A stretch of DNA of 64,000 nucleotides from positions 78,078 to 142,077 of the forward strand of contig JAXMAR010000017.1 of the NCBI GenBank assembly GCA_046350295.1, given 5' to 3'. Source of the DNA: JAXMAR01 sp046350295 (GTDB lineage: Bacteria > Planctomycetota > Planctomycetia > Gemmatales > Gemmataceae). Shown piece by piece: positions 7,566 to 18,312 of the stretch. Numbering within the stretch: position 1 is the first letter of the stretch; the number at the start of each line of letters is the position of its first letter. The notes beneath the pieces were generated by a model that had not been told where the DNA came from, did not search any database, and saw only the letters and a program-made list of their open reading frames with translations. Made by a program: the position numbers and the translations under genes.

Positions 7566-10500
7566 TTAGGGGAATTGACCGATCGCGAGAGCGAAAAAAT
7601 CTCCCTTCTCGATATCCTTCTTCGTCACGGTATTCCAACCCTCGTCAAGCCGGTCAAGCATTTCCTCGACGGACTGTCGTCCCGATCTAACCTCGTACGC
7701 GCTAACCGCGAACTTACCGTTGCCGAGCGGTTGGACAAATATGATGTCGGGCTCACGCCCCTTAAGAGTCGACGGAACGGTCGTCCGCCCAAGCGCTGTT
7801 CGCCAAGAACGATTGAGCACAAAATAGCTTCCGGCTGGCGCGTCTTTGGCCAGGCGGTCGACGACGGCGTCAATGTGCGTCGCGTGGGGATCGTTTGCTC
7901 CGCCCGTAGTGTTTTGAGCCTTTCCGTAGACCGTTTTCCCCCGCACAGTTCGCGGTCCCCAGGTGCTGTCACCTCTCTGAACAGGCGCAACACAGGCGTT
8001 GTGCGCCCAGACCGCGAAGCTCCAATCGTCGCCACCCACGAAATATGTGTGGTGCTCGCCGACCCGGAAATTGTATACCGTCGCGCGTTCGCCAGTCGGG
8101 AAAACTTCCTCAACGGCGACCACCTGACCATCGTGGCTTACGAGCAGGTCACCGGGCTCTAGGTCGCGCGCGGCCGTCCAGCCCTTGCCGCGCACCCAGA
8201 ACGGGTGCTCGTCCGTCGTGCCGATCACCTGGTCTTCCACGTGCACGTGGCAGATTTCCGCCTCGGTCTGGAAGCATTCCTCGATCTCGCGCAGCTGGAG
8301 CGGGGCGTCCGGGTCGTTTTCGTCGCGCGCCCAGACTTTCTCGCCTACCGCATATCGCTCAATGGCCTTGGAGCCATGCTCGCCCACGATGGGCGTTCCC
8401 GCCGCGAAGCAGTTGGAGAGGAAGTTGCGGACGCCGGCGGAGCCGCGGCCGACGGCGGTCATGAAGCGTCCGGTCTCGCGAAAGGCTCGGGCCGTGCTTG
8501 GAATCATGCCGCCGGTGCGGGCGAGCAGAACGGCGGCGCGGTCCAGGTCGCCGGCCGCGATGGCGGCACGCGCTTCGATGACGTTCTGGGCCATGGTGGC
8601 GCTGTTGGCATAGGCGACGTAGGGCTGAATCATCCGCTGCGCCGACGTGATGCGGCAGGCAATGGCGGAGGCGGCGCGGGTGACCGCGGCCTCCGCCCGA
8701 ACGCCGCCGACCGCGCGCGCGACGAGGTTCAGTCCCGCCTGGCCGACGCGCCTTGCCGCGCCAAATGCTAGATTGGCGGCGCCGCCGGTCACCATGCCGA
8801 CCAAAACTTCGCGGCCGATGACAGCAGTGAACTGGACGAACTGGAGCATCGGCTTGTCCCGGAGCAGTTGCGTCGTATGCGCATTGAGCGCCGGGATGGC
8901 GCCGAAGGTGAAAGTGTTGGCGACGACGGCGCCGGTGTCGACGATGGCTTGACCGACATCCTGGATGAAGCCGAGGGGATCCGTGACCAGGCGCGTGGCG
9001 GTGTTGGTGATGAAAGTGGTGGTGGCGTCCCAGGCGTTGGACAGGGCGTCCATGGCGCTGGTGAACGCGCCGCCGACCCAGGTGACGGCGTTGTCGACCC
9101 AGTTTTCGATCTGGTCCCAGAGGGAGGGCTGGGGCGGCGGGTCGGGTAGGCCGCGTAGTGCGGCGATGGCGCGATCGTACTGCGCTCGATTGAAGGCGTC
9201 GACAAGCGCGGAGATCGAGGGAGGGTAGGCGTCCGCGATGGCCTGGCCGAGCTCGACGCCGTAGCCCTGGCGGTACTGCACGACCAAGGAGGCGCGGACG
9301 TCGGCCGAGAGGAGACGGAGGAAGCTCGCGGGGCTGGGGGGCGGAACCTGCCCGGCCGGGAGCAGCTTGGCGGGCACGGCGCCGGCGAGCAGGTCGTGGA
9401 TATCGTTGGCAAGCTGAGCGATGGTCCGCGTGCCGTCGAGGGGGCGGCTCATCCAGTAGGCGATCGAGTCGGACTGCGCGTAGGGGGCGGCGTCCCAAAG
9501 GGAGAGATGGAAGTTGCGCAGGGCTACGCGCAACGCCTCCTGGTAGTCGGCTTCGAAATGGGCCGGGTCGGCGGAATCGGAGACGAGGCGGACGTACTCG
9601 GCGTACGCATCGTCCTCGGCCTTGTAATAGGCCGCCCCGGCCTTAGCGATGGCCGTATCGCGCTGCTCCTCGGCTTGGGCCAGCTTGCCCGAGTAAACGG
9701 CCTCGGCCATGGCCTCCGTCCCGGCCGGGGGGTTGGCCCGCTGGCTCTCGGCCGCCTGGACCGCCTGATCGTAAGCGGTCTCGGCGGCATCGATGGCGGC
9801 GGCATAGGCGTCGGCGGCGCGGCCTTCGGCCCCTTGGTAACGTAGATCCGCCTGGCTTTCCTGCTGAGCGAGCGCGTCCTTCGCCTGCTGGATCGCGCTC
9901 ATGTAGCCATTTCCAGCCGCTTGGGCGACGGCGTTGTAGTTGACGAAGTAGCCGGGGTCGTTTTCAAGCGGGCTCCAGGCGCCGCTGGGACCACGGACGA
10001 GCGTCTCGCGGGCGCCGGACCAGGCGACCTTACCCCAGTTGTCGATGACGCGGTCAACCAATCGGCCGGCCGTCTCGGCAGTGATGAAGAGGATTGCATC
10101 CGATCCGATAATGGTCCGGCCGGCGCCGCTCATGGAGCCGGCGCCCCAGGAGAGATAGTTGCCGATTCTCAAATCCTGGGGCCCGGTAAGCGTTCCATAA
10201 AGACGAAGATCGGCGATGCTGCTCGATGTTTGCACGTCGAGCGTGCCTTCGGCGAGCACGGTGACGGCGCCGATTTCCTGGCCGGGCTGCTCCTGGAAGC
10301 GGTAGCCCTGGGCGCCGAACTGGGTGGCGGGGCCGACGATGCTGCTGCCGGGGTCGAGGCGGAGGTAGCCGCCGACGAAGAGGTCGGTGTCCTTGCTCAG
10401 GATGATGGGGGCGGCGTTAAATGCGTTCTTGAGGTTCAGGGCGCCGGTCTGGACGCGGATCGAGCCCGTGTTCTGGAGCCAGACATCGAGCGTGGTCATC

Positions 10501-13500
10501 GGCGTGGCGCCGGCGGCGACCGGTCCGCCGTTCGTGTCGCCTTCCTTGCTCAGCACGCCCGTGTTGTAGAAGCGGCTGTTGGCGTCGCCCGAGAGGGTGT
10601 CGTTGCCGAGGATTTGCGTCATGCCGGCGTTGGTGAGAGAGGCGCCGCGCAGCTCGATGGTGCCGGTGTACCAGATGAGGCGGCCGGAGTTTTTGAGCTG
10701 GGATTGGAGGACGCGGCCCTGGCCGGCGGCGTCCTGATCGGGCTGAATGGTGAGAGTGGCGGCGGGGGCGATGAGGAGCAGGCCCGAACCGCGCACCGTA
10801 CCGGCGGACCAGAGCATGCTATCGGCGATAGTGACGATGCCGCCGGTCTGCTCTTCGAGGACGCCGGCGCCGCTCAACAGAACATTCGAGAGGGAGACGC
10901 TGGACGCGAAGGAGGCGACGCCGCCGGTGATGGCGGTGGCTTGCGAGGCGTAGCTGCCGAGGATGTTGACCTGCCCAGAGCGGAAACTGACGGCGCCTGC
11001 CGACGAAATGGACCCTCCTTGAGCAATGGTGTGATCCGCCTGGAAGACCAACTGTCCGCGGTCGCTGGAGACGACGAAAGAGCCGGTCGAGGAGCCGGGG
11101 CCGGAAAGCGCGAAGGTTCCCTCGTGAACGTTCACCTCGCCAGGATTCTGGAAACTACCAGCGAGGACGACAAGGGTACCCTGCTCACAGACGACGTCGC
11201 CCGTATTGACGAAGCTGGTAACGTCGAGGGTCGCCTGGCCGAAGCTCTCATCGCGCGTCAAGGTTCCGCTGTTGGCGACGTTCAGAGCGCCTTGTATCGC
11301 TCCGTCGCCGTGAATGTAGAACTCGGCCTCATTGCGCAAGAGCGCGGGCGCATGCACGAGAATGGAGCCGTTGTCATACCAGTCGAGCCGCCCCTGGTTC
11401 GTGATCGTCTGATCCTTCAGGATGTGCGTGAGAGAATCGGTGGCGATGGTTGCGGCGGCGCTGGGTGCGATGATCGTCTCACCGACGGCCTCAACGGTCC
11501 CGCTCTCCCAGAGCCACGACTGCTCGATTTGCAGCGTCCCAATGGTATCGACGCTGCCGCCGCCTTGAGCGAAGCAATCGACGTGGGTTACGCCGGCGAC
11601 GGTCAGCTGTCCATCGACGAGCCGGACTGTCCCAGGTCCGTGCACGACGGCGCTCGAGAACCAATTGACGCCGCGTAGCTCCAGGCCCGCCTGGTCGGCG
11701 AGGGTGAGCTGGCCCTGGTTCAGGTTGAAGACACCGTCGCTGGAGGAGGCGTCGTTCAAGGTGAGGGCGCCGCGGTCCTCGAAGCTGCCGTGGTTGGCGA
11801 GACTGTGGACGGTCTCGGTGGTGGTGAGGACGACGGAATAGGTTTGCGGGATGATGATGTCGTCGAAGGCGGTGGGGAGAGCGTTCGAGTCCCAGTTGAG
11901 AGGGTCTTGCCAGGAAAAGCCGTCGCCGCCCCCGTCGAAGTACACGGTGCGGACCACGCCGATGCGGACGGTGGCCGCGGCGCTCGGCTCGAGGCCGTCG
12001 CAGGCGGCGAAGGAGAAGGTCACTTCGCCGGTGAAGCCGTCCGCGGGTTGATAGACGAAGAAGCCGTTCGGATTCAGGGTGAGATCGCCCGTGCTGGGCG
12101 GCGCGAGCAGCTGGAAGGTAAGCGGATCGCCGTCGTCATCGGATCCGGTGACGCTGGCCTCCAGGCCTTGGTTGAGCGGCGTTCGGAAGATGGCCGGCGT
12201 CGCCTCGGGAAGCGTGTTGGCGACGGCGATGCTGACGGTTCCCGTCGTCTCGCTTTCGCCGTCGCTGAGCGTGTAGGCGAAGCCGTCGACTCCGACGTAG
12301 TCGGTTTCGGGCTGATAGATCAGATAGCCATCGGGCGCGACGGTGAGGGAACCGTGGCCGGCCGGCGTGTAGTTCGCGATGAAAAGCGTGTCCCCGTCCG
12401 GATCGCTATCGTTTTCCAGGAGCGATGGGAGACCCAGGTCGCCGGTATCGAGAAGGCCGTTGCGCGTGACCGAATAGGAATAATCGACGGCCGTGGGCGG
12501 AGTGTTCGGCCCTTCGACGGCGATCGTGACGGTGGCCGAGGCGGAGGCGACGCCGTCGCTGAGGGCGTAGGTGAAGCTGTCCTGACCGAGAAACTGCGGC
12601 GCGGGAGTGTAGGTGAACGTGCCGTCGTTGTTGAGGGCCAAGGAGGCGCCGGATGGGAGGGCGAGTGGGCCGCCGACAAAAAAAGGGGCGCCATTGATGG
12701 CTGTGATAGTCAGTGGGTCCGCGTCGGATTGATAGTCGTTGCTCAGAAGAGAAGTAGCGGCGCCGACGATCAACGTTAGATCGTGTTCCACGCTGTACGC
12801 GTCATTGGCCGCCACGGGCGTTTGATCGGTGACGTCGATCTTCGCAAGGGCGGTGGCGGAGGCGATGCCGTCGCTGACCGTGTAGGTGAAGGTGTCCGCG
12901 CCAACGAAGTGCGGCGCGGGCGTGTAGATGAATGTTCCATCCGCGTTGAGGGTAAGCAGCGCGCCCGAGGCGAGGGTCTGAGCGGCGCCGGGGATGAAGG
13001 CCTGGCCGTTGATGGCGGTGAGCGTGAGCGCGTCCTGATCGAAGTCGTAGTCGTTGCTCAGCAGGGGATACGGATCATACGGGGCGCCGCCGACCGTGAG
13101 AGTTTGGTCATGAGCGATGGCATAGCTATCGTCGGTCAGCCAAGGCGCCTCGTTGTTGACCTGGATCATCGCGATGGCCGTGCTGGACGCGACGCCGTCG
13201 CTGACCGTGTACACGAAGGTATCCTCGCCGACAAACTGGGGCGCCGGCGTGTAGGTGAAACTGCCGTCGGCGTTGATGGAGAGGGAAGCGCCTGATGGAA
13301 GGCCGAAGGGCTGTCCTGGGGTGAACACGGCGCCATTGATCGCCGTGATCGTCAGCGGGTCGCCCTCGAAGTCGTAGTCATTGCTCAGGAGGGAGTCGTA
13401 GGCGCCGCCCAGTGAGACGACGAGCGTTTGATCGTGGCGAATCTCGTAGGTGTCGCTGTCCGCCCAGGGGGCTTCGTCAACGACATCAATGCGGACGGTG

Positions 13501-14285
13501 GCCGTGCTCGAGGCGATGCCGTCGCTGATCGTGTAGGTGAATGTGTCCTGCCCGGTGAAGCCGGTGGCGGGGAGGTAGGCAAACGTGCCGTCGGCGTTGA
13601 GGATGAGGGAGGCGCCCGAGGGGAGGGGGATCGGTTGGCCGGATGTGAGCGGGGCGCCGTTGACGGCACTGATGCTGAGGGAGTCGAAGTTCGGGTCCGA
13701 GTCGTTGGCGAGCAGGCCGTTGGCGGGGACGGCGAGGGTTTGGCCGCGGCATGCGGAGTACGTGTCGTCGTTCGCCAGGGGCGGGGAGTTGGCGTCGTTG
13801 TCGAGGATGGTGACGAGGGCGGCGGCGTGGGCGGGGTCGATGCTCCAGCCGGGGCTCGGGTCGTGGAGGGCGAGAGTGAAGTAGCGGTCGGGCTGAGGCG
13901 TCCAGTTGTCGAGGATCGAGATGGCGAGGAACGCGGTCTGCTGGCCGTCCATGAACTGGAGCGGGACAGAGTTGAAGAAATAGTCGCTCGGGGTGGTTGT
14001 GCCATCGGTCAGCTGGACGGCGACGCTCGCCGAGCCGGCGGCGTTATCGCGCTGAACGGTGAGATTGACCATGCCGGCGTTTTCGGCGACTGAGAGATTG
14101 CCGTTGAGGAAGCCGAGGGTGCTCATGACCTCGCGGACTTCCAGCTGCTCTATTTGCAAGCGAGCGCGGGGGGCGGCGCCGCGGCGTGTGGAGCGGGACT
14201 CGCCCTGGAACCAGGCTGGGCGCCAGAGCTTGCGGCCGAGGTTGGTGAAGAGGCGGAACCAGCTGCGGAGCGAGAGGGGGCGCAT
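7566..14285 (-). CDS. Giant secreted adhesin-like polymorphic toxin with HINT domain and C-terminal tip
   Basis: 2239 residues from the ATG at 14285, chosen for the GAGG site 7 bases upstream; an in-frame start at 14408 exists. Order: planctomycete extracellular motif LQIEQLEVREVMS (residues ~42-54); a Calx-beta-like domain (~57-165, ending VTILDNDAN); about six cadherin/Ig-like repeats of ~105 residues (~165-780, each with NDD-Y, LPSGASL-LN-DGTF-Y-P and D-FTY--SDG); a G8/beta-helix-like region starting WQDPLNWDSNALPTAFDDII; an alanine-rich helical stretch; a pretoxin region; a HINT domain (~1958-2095: NCFAAGTPIVG at its start, TDEHPFW inside, VWAHN at its end); and a ~144-residue tip. HINT domains cut themselves at the terminal HN, so the tip could be released on delivery. 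The tip carries REPDIIFV ... YEVRSGRQS, possibly nuclease-like. Three putative immunity genes follow. Confidence 0.85.
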   Translation of the reverse strand: MRPLSLRSWFRLFTNLGRKLWRPAWFQGESRSTRRGAAPRARLQIEQLEVREVMSTLGFLNGNLSVAENAGMVNLTVQRDNAAGSASVAVQLTDGTTTPSDYFFNSVPLQFMDGQQTAFLAISILDNWTPQPDRYFTLALHDPSPGWSIDPAHAAALVTILDNDANSPPLANDDTYSACRGQTLAVPANGLLANDSDPNFDSLSISAVNGAPLTSGQPIPLPSGASLILNADGTFAYLPATGFTGQDTFTYTISDGIASSTATVRIDVVDEAPWADSDTYEIRHDQTLVVSLGGAYDSLLSNDYDFEGDPLTITAINGAVFTPGQPFGLPSGASLSINADGSFTYTPAPQFVGEDTFVYTVSDGVASSTAIAMIQVNNEAPWLTDDSYAIAHDQTLTVGGAPYDPYPLLSNDYDFDQDALTLTAINGQAFIPGAAQTLASGALLTLNADGTFIYTPAPHFVGADTFTYTVSDGIASATALAKIDVTDQTPVAANDAYSVEHDLTLIVGAATSLLSNDYQSDADPLTITAINGAPFFVGGPLALPSGASLALNNDGTFTYTPAPQFLGQDSFTYALSDGVASASATVTIAVEGPNTPPTAVDYSYSVTRNGLLDTGDLGLPSLLENDSDPDGDTLFIANYTPAGHGSLTVAPDGYLIYQPETDYVGVDGFAYTLSDGESETTGTVSIAVANTLPEATPAIFRTPLNQGLEASVTGSDDDGDPLTFQLLAPPSTGDLTLNPNGFFVYQPADGFTGEVTFSFAACDGLEPSAAATVRIGVVRTVYFDGGGDGFSWQDPLNWDSNALPTAFDDIIIPQTYSVVLTTTETVHSLANHGSFEDRGALTLNDASSSDGVFNLNQGQLTLADQAGLELRGVNWFSSAVVHGPGTVRLVDGQLTVAGVTHVDCFAQGGGSVDTIGTLQIEQSWLWESGTVEAVGETIIAPSAAATIATDSLTHILKDQTITNQGRLDWYDNGSILVHAPALLRNEAEFYIHGDGAIQGALNVANSGTLTRDESFGQATLDVTSFVNTGDVVCEQGTLVVLAGSFQNPGEVNVHEGTFALSGPGSSTGSFVVSSDRGQLVFQADHTIAQGGSISSAGAVSFRSGQVNILGSYASQATAITGGVASFASSVSLSNVLLSGAGVLEEQTGGIVTIADSMLWSAGTVRGSGLLLIAPAATLTIQPDQDAAGQGRVLQSQLKNSGRLIWYTGTIELRGASLTNAGMTQILGNDTLSGDANSRFYNTGVLSKEGDTNGGPVAAGATPMTTLDVWLQNTGSIRVQTGALNLKNAFNAAPIILSKDTDLFVGGYLRLDPGSSIVGPATQFGAQGYRFQEQPGQEIGAVTVLAEGTLDVQTSSSIADLRLYGTLTGPQDLRIGNYLSWGAGSMSGAGRTIIGSDAILFITAETAGRLVDRVIDNWGKVAWSGARETLVRGPSGAWSPLENDPGYFVNYNAVAQAAGNGYMSAIQQAKDALAQQESQADLRYQGAEGRAADAYAAAIDAAETAYDQAVQAAESQRANPPAGTEAMAEAVYSGKLAQAEEQRDTAIAKAGAAYYKAEDDAYAEYVRLVSDSADPAHFEADYQEALRVALRNFHLSLWDAAPYAQSDSIAYWMSRPLDGTRTIAQLANDIHDLLAGAVPAKLLPAGQVPPPSPASFLRLLSADVRASLVVQYRQGYGVELGQAIADAYPPSISALVDAFNRAQYDRAIAALRGLPDPPPQPSLWDQIENWVDNAVTWVGGAFTSAMDALSNAWDATTTFITNTATRLVTDPLGFIQDVGQAIVDTGAVVANTFTFGAIPALNAHTTQLLRDKPMLQFVQFTAVIGREVLVGMVTGGAANLAFGAARRVGQAGLNLVARAVGGVRAEAAVTRAASAIACRITSAQRMIQPYVAYANSATMAQNVIEARAAIAAGDLDRAAVLLARTGGMIPSTARAFRETGRFMTAVGRGSAGVRNFLSNCFAAGTPIVGEHGSKAIERYAVGEKVWARDENDPDAPLQLREIEECFQTEAEICHVHVEDQVIGTTDEHPFWVRGKGWTAARDLEPGDLLVSHDGQVVAVEEVFPTGERATVYNFRVGEHHTYFVGGDDWSFAVWAHNACVAPVQRGDSTWGPRTVRGKTVYGKAQNTTGGANDPHATHIDAVVDRLAKDAPAGSYFVLNRSWRTALGRTTVPSTLKGREPDIIFVQPLGNGKFAVSAYEVRSGRQSVEEMLDRLDEGWNTVTKKDIEKGDFFALAIGQFP

Positions 14286-14541
14286 GGCGTTCCTCGAAGA
14301 AATGGGGAAAAAACGACCGCGGCCTCGGAAAGAGGCTGACATCGATACGGTCGTACCGGCGCTTCCGGGCGGGATGCGCTTTCGGCAAACGCGAAATGCA
14401 AGAAGCACGGCGAAATTACCACGGCCCAGCGGCGCATGGCAAGCAAAAAGATGTGAATCTTTTTTTGTGCCGTGCTTCAGGCGCCAGTTTCCATCATGAG
14501 GGATGGGACACGAACAACAATGTCGGTTGAAGGTAGTTCGT

Positions 14542-14561
14542 CACGTGTTCGGCGACACGTG
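14542..14561. repeat. 7-bp inverted repeat
   Basis: CACGTGT and ACACGTG around a six-base loop, about 260 bases upstream of the giant toxin start. It could be an operator or a transcribed hairpin. Nothing else supports a function. Confidence 0.3.
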
Positions 14562-14707
14562 TCGGCTTCTCCACCTCGCCGGTCTTTCAGTGCGGGCGCG
14601 AATCGGTTTTTTCAAGCTGAGTTGTTGGGGTGGGTGGTGGCGTGCTGGCGCGGAGGGTGTCGTGTAGTCGTAACATGTTCGGCGCCTGAGGCTTTTTGAC
14701 GGTAGGT

Positions 14708-14730
14708 CCGCGCCAAGTCACTTGGCGCGG
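14708..14730. terminator. Strong hairpin downstream of the RND operon
   Basis: CCGCGCCAAG and CTTGGCGCGG are perfect 10-bp arms around a TCA loop. It lies ~150 bases past the stop of the RND permease and before the toxin gene, both on the minus strand. There is no T-run directly after it, so terminator function is a guess from position and stem strength. Confidence 0.35.
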
Positions 14731-14880
14731 CGCTGGCGCGGAGGGAGTGTCGTGGCGTCGTCGTCTGGTCAGGTCGAGAGGTGGTGGATTTCAGTAACTG
14801 TGGCGTGATGAAACGCAAGAAACGAAAACGCGCAATCACCCCTCTCACCCCGCGCTCTCCCACGCCGGGAAGAGGGAGAA

Positions 14881-17800
14881 TCAATGGCGTATGTGCGTGC
14901 TGCCGCCGTCCAGCGCGACGCGTTCGGGGCCGTGTACGTAGGGCTCCTCGTCCTCCGGCTCGGGTTCGCGCGGCGGGCGGAGGTCGCTGAGCCACTGGAT
15001 GACGTAGTAGAAGACGGGGGTGAGGAAGATGCCGAAGAGGGTGACGCCGAGCATGCCGGCGAAGACGGCGACGCCGAGGGTGCGGCGCATCTCGGCGCCG
15101 GCGCCTTCGGAGACCATGAGCGGGACGACGCCGAGGATGAAGGCGAAGGAGGTCATGATGATGGGGCGGAGACGGAGCCGGCAGGCGGCGAGCGTGGCCT
15201 CGGTGCGGCTCTTGCCTTCCTCGCGCTGGGCCTTGGCGAACTCGACGATCAGGATGGCGTTCTTGCAGGCGAGGCCGACGAGGACGAGAAAGCCGATCTG
15301 GGTGAAGATGTTGATGTCGGACCTGGAGACAATGACGCCGACGATGGCGCAGAGGAGGCACATGGGGACGACGAGGATGACGGCGAGGGGGAGCGACCAG
15401 CTTTCGTACTGGGCGGCGAGGACGAGGAAGACGAGGACAACGGCGAGCAGGAAGACCCACATGGCGGTGTTGCCGGTTTGCAGTTGCAGGAAGGCCAGCT
15501 CGGTCCACTCGGTGCGCATCGACACCGGGAGCTCTTCCTGGGCCGCGTCGTGCAGGGCGGCGATGGCCTGGCCGGAGCTGGTGTCGGGGCCGGCGTCGGC
15601 GTGGATGGCGGCGGCGGTGTACATGTTGTAGCGCATGATGAGGACGGGACCGCTGACGTCCTTGACCCTGGTGAAGACGCCGAAGGGGACGGGGGCGCCG
15701 TTGTTGTTGCGGACCTGGATCTTGTTGACGTCGCCGACGGTCTGGCGGAAGCTCTCCTGGGCCTGGACGTTGACCTGCCAGGTGCGGCCGAAGCGGTTGA
15801 AGTCGTTGATGTAGTAGGGGCCGAGGGTGGATTCGAGGGTGGTGCGGATATCGTCGATGGAGACGCCGCGGTCCTTGGCCTGGGCACGGTCGATGAGCAA
15901 CTCGACCCAGGGGGTGTCGGCGCGGAAGCTGGTGAAGAGGTCTTCCAGATGCGGGTTCTTCTCGGCGTTGGCGACGACCTGCTCGGCGGCGAGCTGGAGC
16001 TCGCGCAGGCCGCTGTCGCCGGTGTCCTGGATGATGATCTTGAAGCCGCCGGCGGTGCCGAGACCCTCGACGGGCGGGGCGCCGAAGATGTTGATGTTGG
16101 CCTTGGGGACCTCCTTCTGGAGGCGTTCCTGGAGGGCGGTGGCGATGGCGTCGGCGGAGAGGCTGGCATCGCGGCGGTGCTCGAAGTCGTCGAGCATGAG
16201 GAAGAGGGAGCCGAAGTTGGAGGCGTTGGCGCCGAGGAGGATCGACTGCCCGGAGATGGCGACGGTGTGCCTGACGCCGGGGGTCTTCAGGGCGATGTCC
16301 TCGATCTGCTCGACGACGGCGTTGGTGCGGGTGACGGAGGCGGCGTCGGGCATCTGCACGTTGACGAGGAGGTAGCCCTTGTCTTGCTGGGGGATGAAAC
16401 CGGTCGGCGTGGAGGTGAAGCTCCAGTAGGTGAGGGCGAGGAGGCCGCCGTAGATGGCGACGACGAAGAGCGAGACATAGAGGAGCTTGTGGACGCTCCG
16501 GGTGTAGGCGCCGGTGGTCAGGTCGAAGAGGCGGTTGAAGCCGCGGAAGGCGGCGCCGAGGAAGCCGTTGATCGGGTTGCTGAAGAGGACGCCGATGACG
16601 AGGGCGGCGACGGCGCCGAAGGCGATCGGCCCCCAGACGCGGAGGGATTGCAGCGTCGCGGCGGTGACATCGAGGTTGAGGGAAGCAAGGAGCGGCGCGG
16701 CGTAGTGGATGCCGATCTTGTGGCCGAGCCAGGCGCCGATGGGGATGAAGGCGAACCAGGGGAGCGGCTCGAAGACGCCCTTCTCGCGGCGCTTGAGGAG
16801 GAGGGCCGAGAGGGCGGGGCTCAAGGTGAGCGAGTTGAAGGCGGACAGGAGCGTCGAGACGGCGATCGTGAGGGCGAACTGGCGGAAGAACTGGCCGACG
16901 ATGCCGGTGATGAAGGCGCAGGGGATGAAGACGGCGGAGAGGACGAGGCCGATGGCGATGACCGGGCCGGACACCTGCTCCATGGCGCGGAGGCTGGCCT
17001 CGCGCGGGGAGAGGCCGTGCTCGATGTGGTGCTCGACGGCTTCGACGACGACGATGGCGTCGTCGACGACGATGCCGATGGCGAGGACGAGGCCGAAGAG
17101 GGTGAGGTTATTGAGGCTGAAGCCGATGGCCGCCATGACGGCGAAGGTGCCGACGACGGCGACGGGGACGGCGACCAGCGGGATGAGCGTGGAGCGCCAG
17201 TTTTGCAGGAAGACGAGGACGACGAAGGCGACGAGGACGATGGCGTCGAAGAGGGTCTCGAAGACCTCGGTGATCGACTCGCGAATGAACGGCGTCGTGT
17301 CGTAGACGATGGCGTAATCGTAGCCGGGGGGAAAATGTTCCTTGAGCTCGCGCATGCGGGTGCGGACGCGCTTGGCGACGTCGAGCGCGTTGGATCCCGG
17401 TAGCTGGTAGACGGAGAGGGCGACCGAGGGGCGGCGGTCGAGGGTGCAGGTCGGGTCGTAGGACTGGGCGCCCATGGTGATGGTCGCCACGTCCTTGAGG
17501 TAGAGGAGCGTGCTGCCGTTGTTGCGCAGGACGATGTCGCCGAACTCCTTGGCGTTGTGCGGGCGGCCGAGCGTCGTGATGATGTACTGCGATACCTGGC
17601 CCTTGGCCGTGGGGGGCTGGCCGATCTGGCCGGCGGCGACCTGCACGTTCTGGGCCTGCACGGCGCCGATGACATCCTGAGCGTTGACGCCGTAGGAGGC
17701 CATTTTCTGCGGATCGAGCCAGAGGCGCATGCTGTAGTCGCGGCTTGGCCGAGGTAGGTGATGTCGCCGACGCCGGCGAGGCGGGACAGTTCATCGCGGA

Positions 17801-18278
17801 TCTGGATGGTGGCGTAGTTGCTGAGTTCGAGGCTGTCGCGGTTGCTCCCTTCGGCGGCGAAGAGGTTCCACGATCATCAGCACGTTGGGCGACTTCTTCT
17901 TGACGATGCCGCGCGCTTGACGAGGTCGGGCAGCGTCGGCCGGCGAGCGAGACGCGGTTCTGCACCAGCACCTGGGAGATGTTGAGGTCGGAGCCGGGCT
18001 TGAAGGTGACGGTGAGGCGCAGCCCGTCGTTGGTGCACTGCGACGACATGTACATCATGCCCTCGACGCCGTTCACCTGCTGCTCGGACGGGCGGCGACG
18101 GTGTCGGCGACGACCTGGGCGTTGGCGCGCTGGATAGAGGCGAGACTTCGACGGTGGGCGTGATCTCCGGGTACTCGGGCGATCGGCAGCGTGAAGAGCG
18201 CGATCGAGCCGCGAGCACGGTGACGATGGAGAGCACCGAGGCGAAGATGGGCCGGTTGATGAAGAACTTCGAGAACAC
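14881..18278 (-). CDS. RND efflux permease (HAE1/AcrB-like), N-terminus frameshifted
   Basis: Inner-membrane, proton-driven RND pump subunit. The intact 3' part (17730 to 14881, 949 residues) shows the HAE1 pattern: VGTFAVMAAIGFSLNNLTLFG followed by IGIVVDDAIVVVEAVE (proton-relay aspartates), the large periplasmic loop with FNRFGRTWQVNVQA, and VLVGLACKNAILIVEFAK near the C-terminus. The N-terminus starts at a GTG at 18278 (VFSKFFINRPIFASVLSIV). Between about 17740 and 18220 the expected sequence (EYPEITPTVEVS, NGVEGMMYMSSQCTNDG, VQNRVSL) is spread over all three frames by several single-base shifts. Either the sequence is faulty there or the gene is inactive. It follows the first RND permease after ~35 bases and would share its fusion protein. 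Confidence 0.85.
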
Positions 18279-18312
18279 GGGATCGCTTTTCTTGTCGTGG
18301 GGTGGACCGCGG

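Larger units (their letters stand above)
14286..14880. other. Intergenic region with two inverted repeats; no gene
   Basis: This lies between the end of the RND permease (minus strand) and the start of the giant toxin gene (minus strand), and must hold the toxin promoter. No convincing -35/-10 pair could be picked. Two hairpins are present and listed separately. Reading frames crossing it lack any recognisable protein signature. Confidence 0.5.

Noticed and set aside
9921..11678. 585-residue plus-strand frame inside the giant toxin gene
   Set aside because: It is an antisense shadow of the beta-helix-like region, without a start context or recognisable features.
11930..13800. A tandem DNA repeat or CRISPR-like array suggested by regular spacing
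   Set aside because: The ~315-base period reflects repeated cadherin/Ig-like protein domains in the giant toxin. There are no short identical repeats with spacers.
14884..17403. 839-residue open frame on the plus strand opposite an RND permease
   Set aside because: It is an acidic low-complexity shadow (long Glu/Asp/Gly runs) of a well-supported minus-strand gene.
17740..18220. Programmed frameshifting in the RND gene
   Set aside because: Too many shifts in both directions over a short span and no slippery-site arrangement. Sequence error or decay is more likely.
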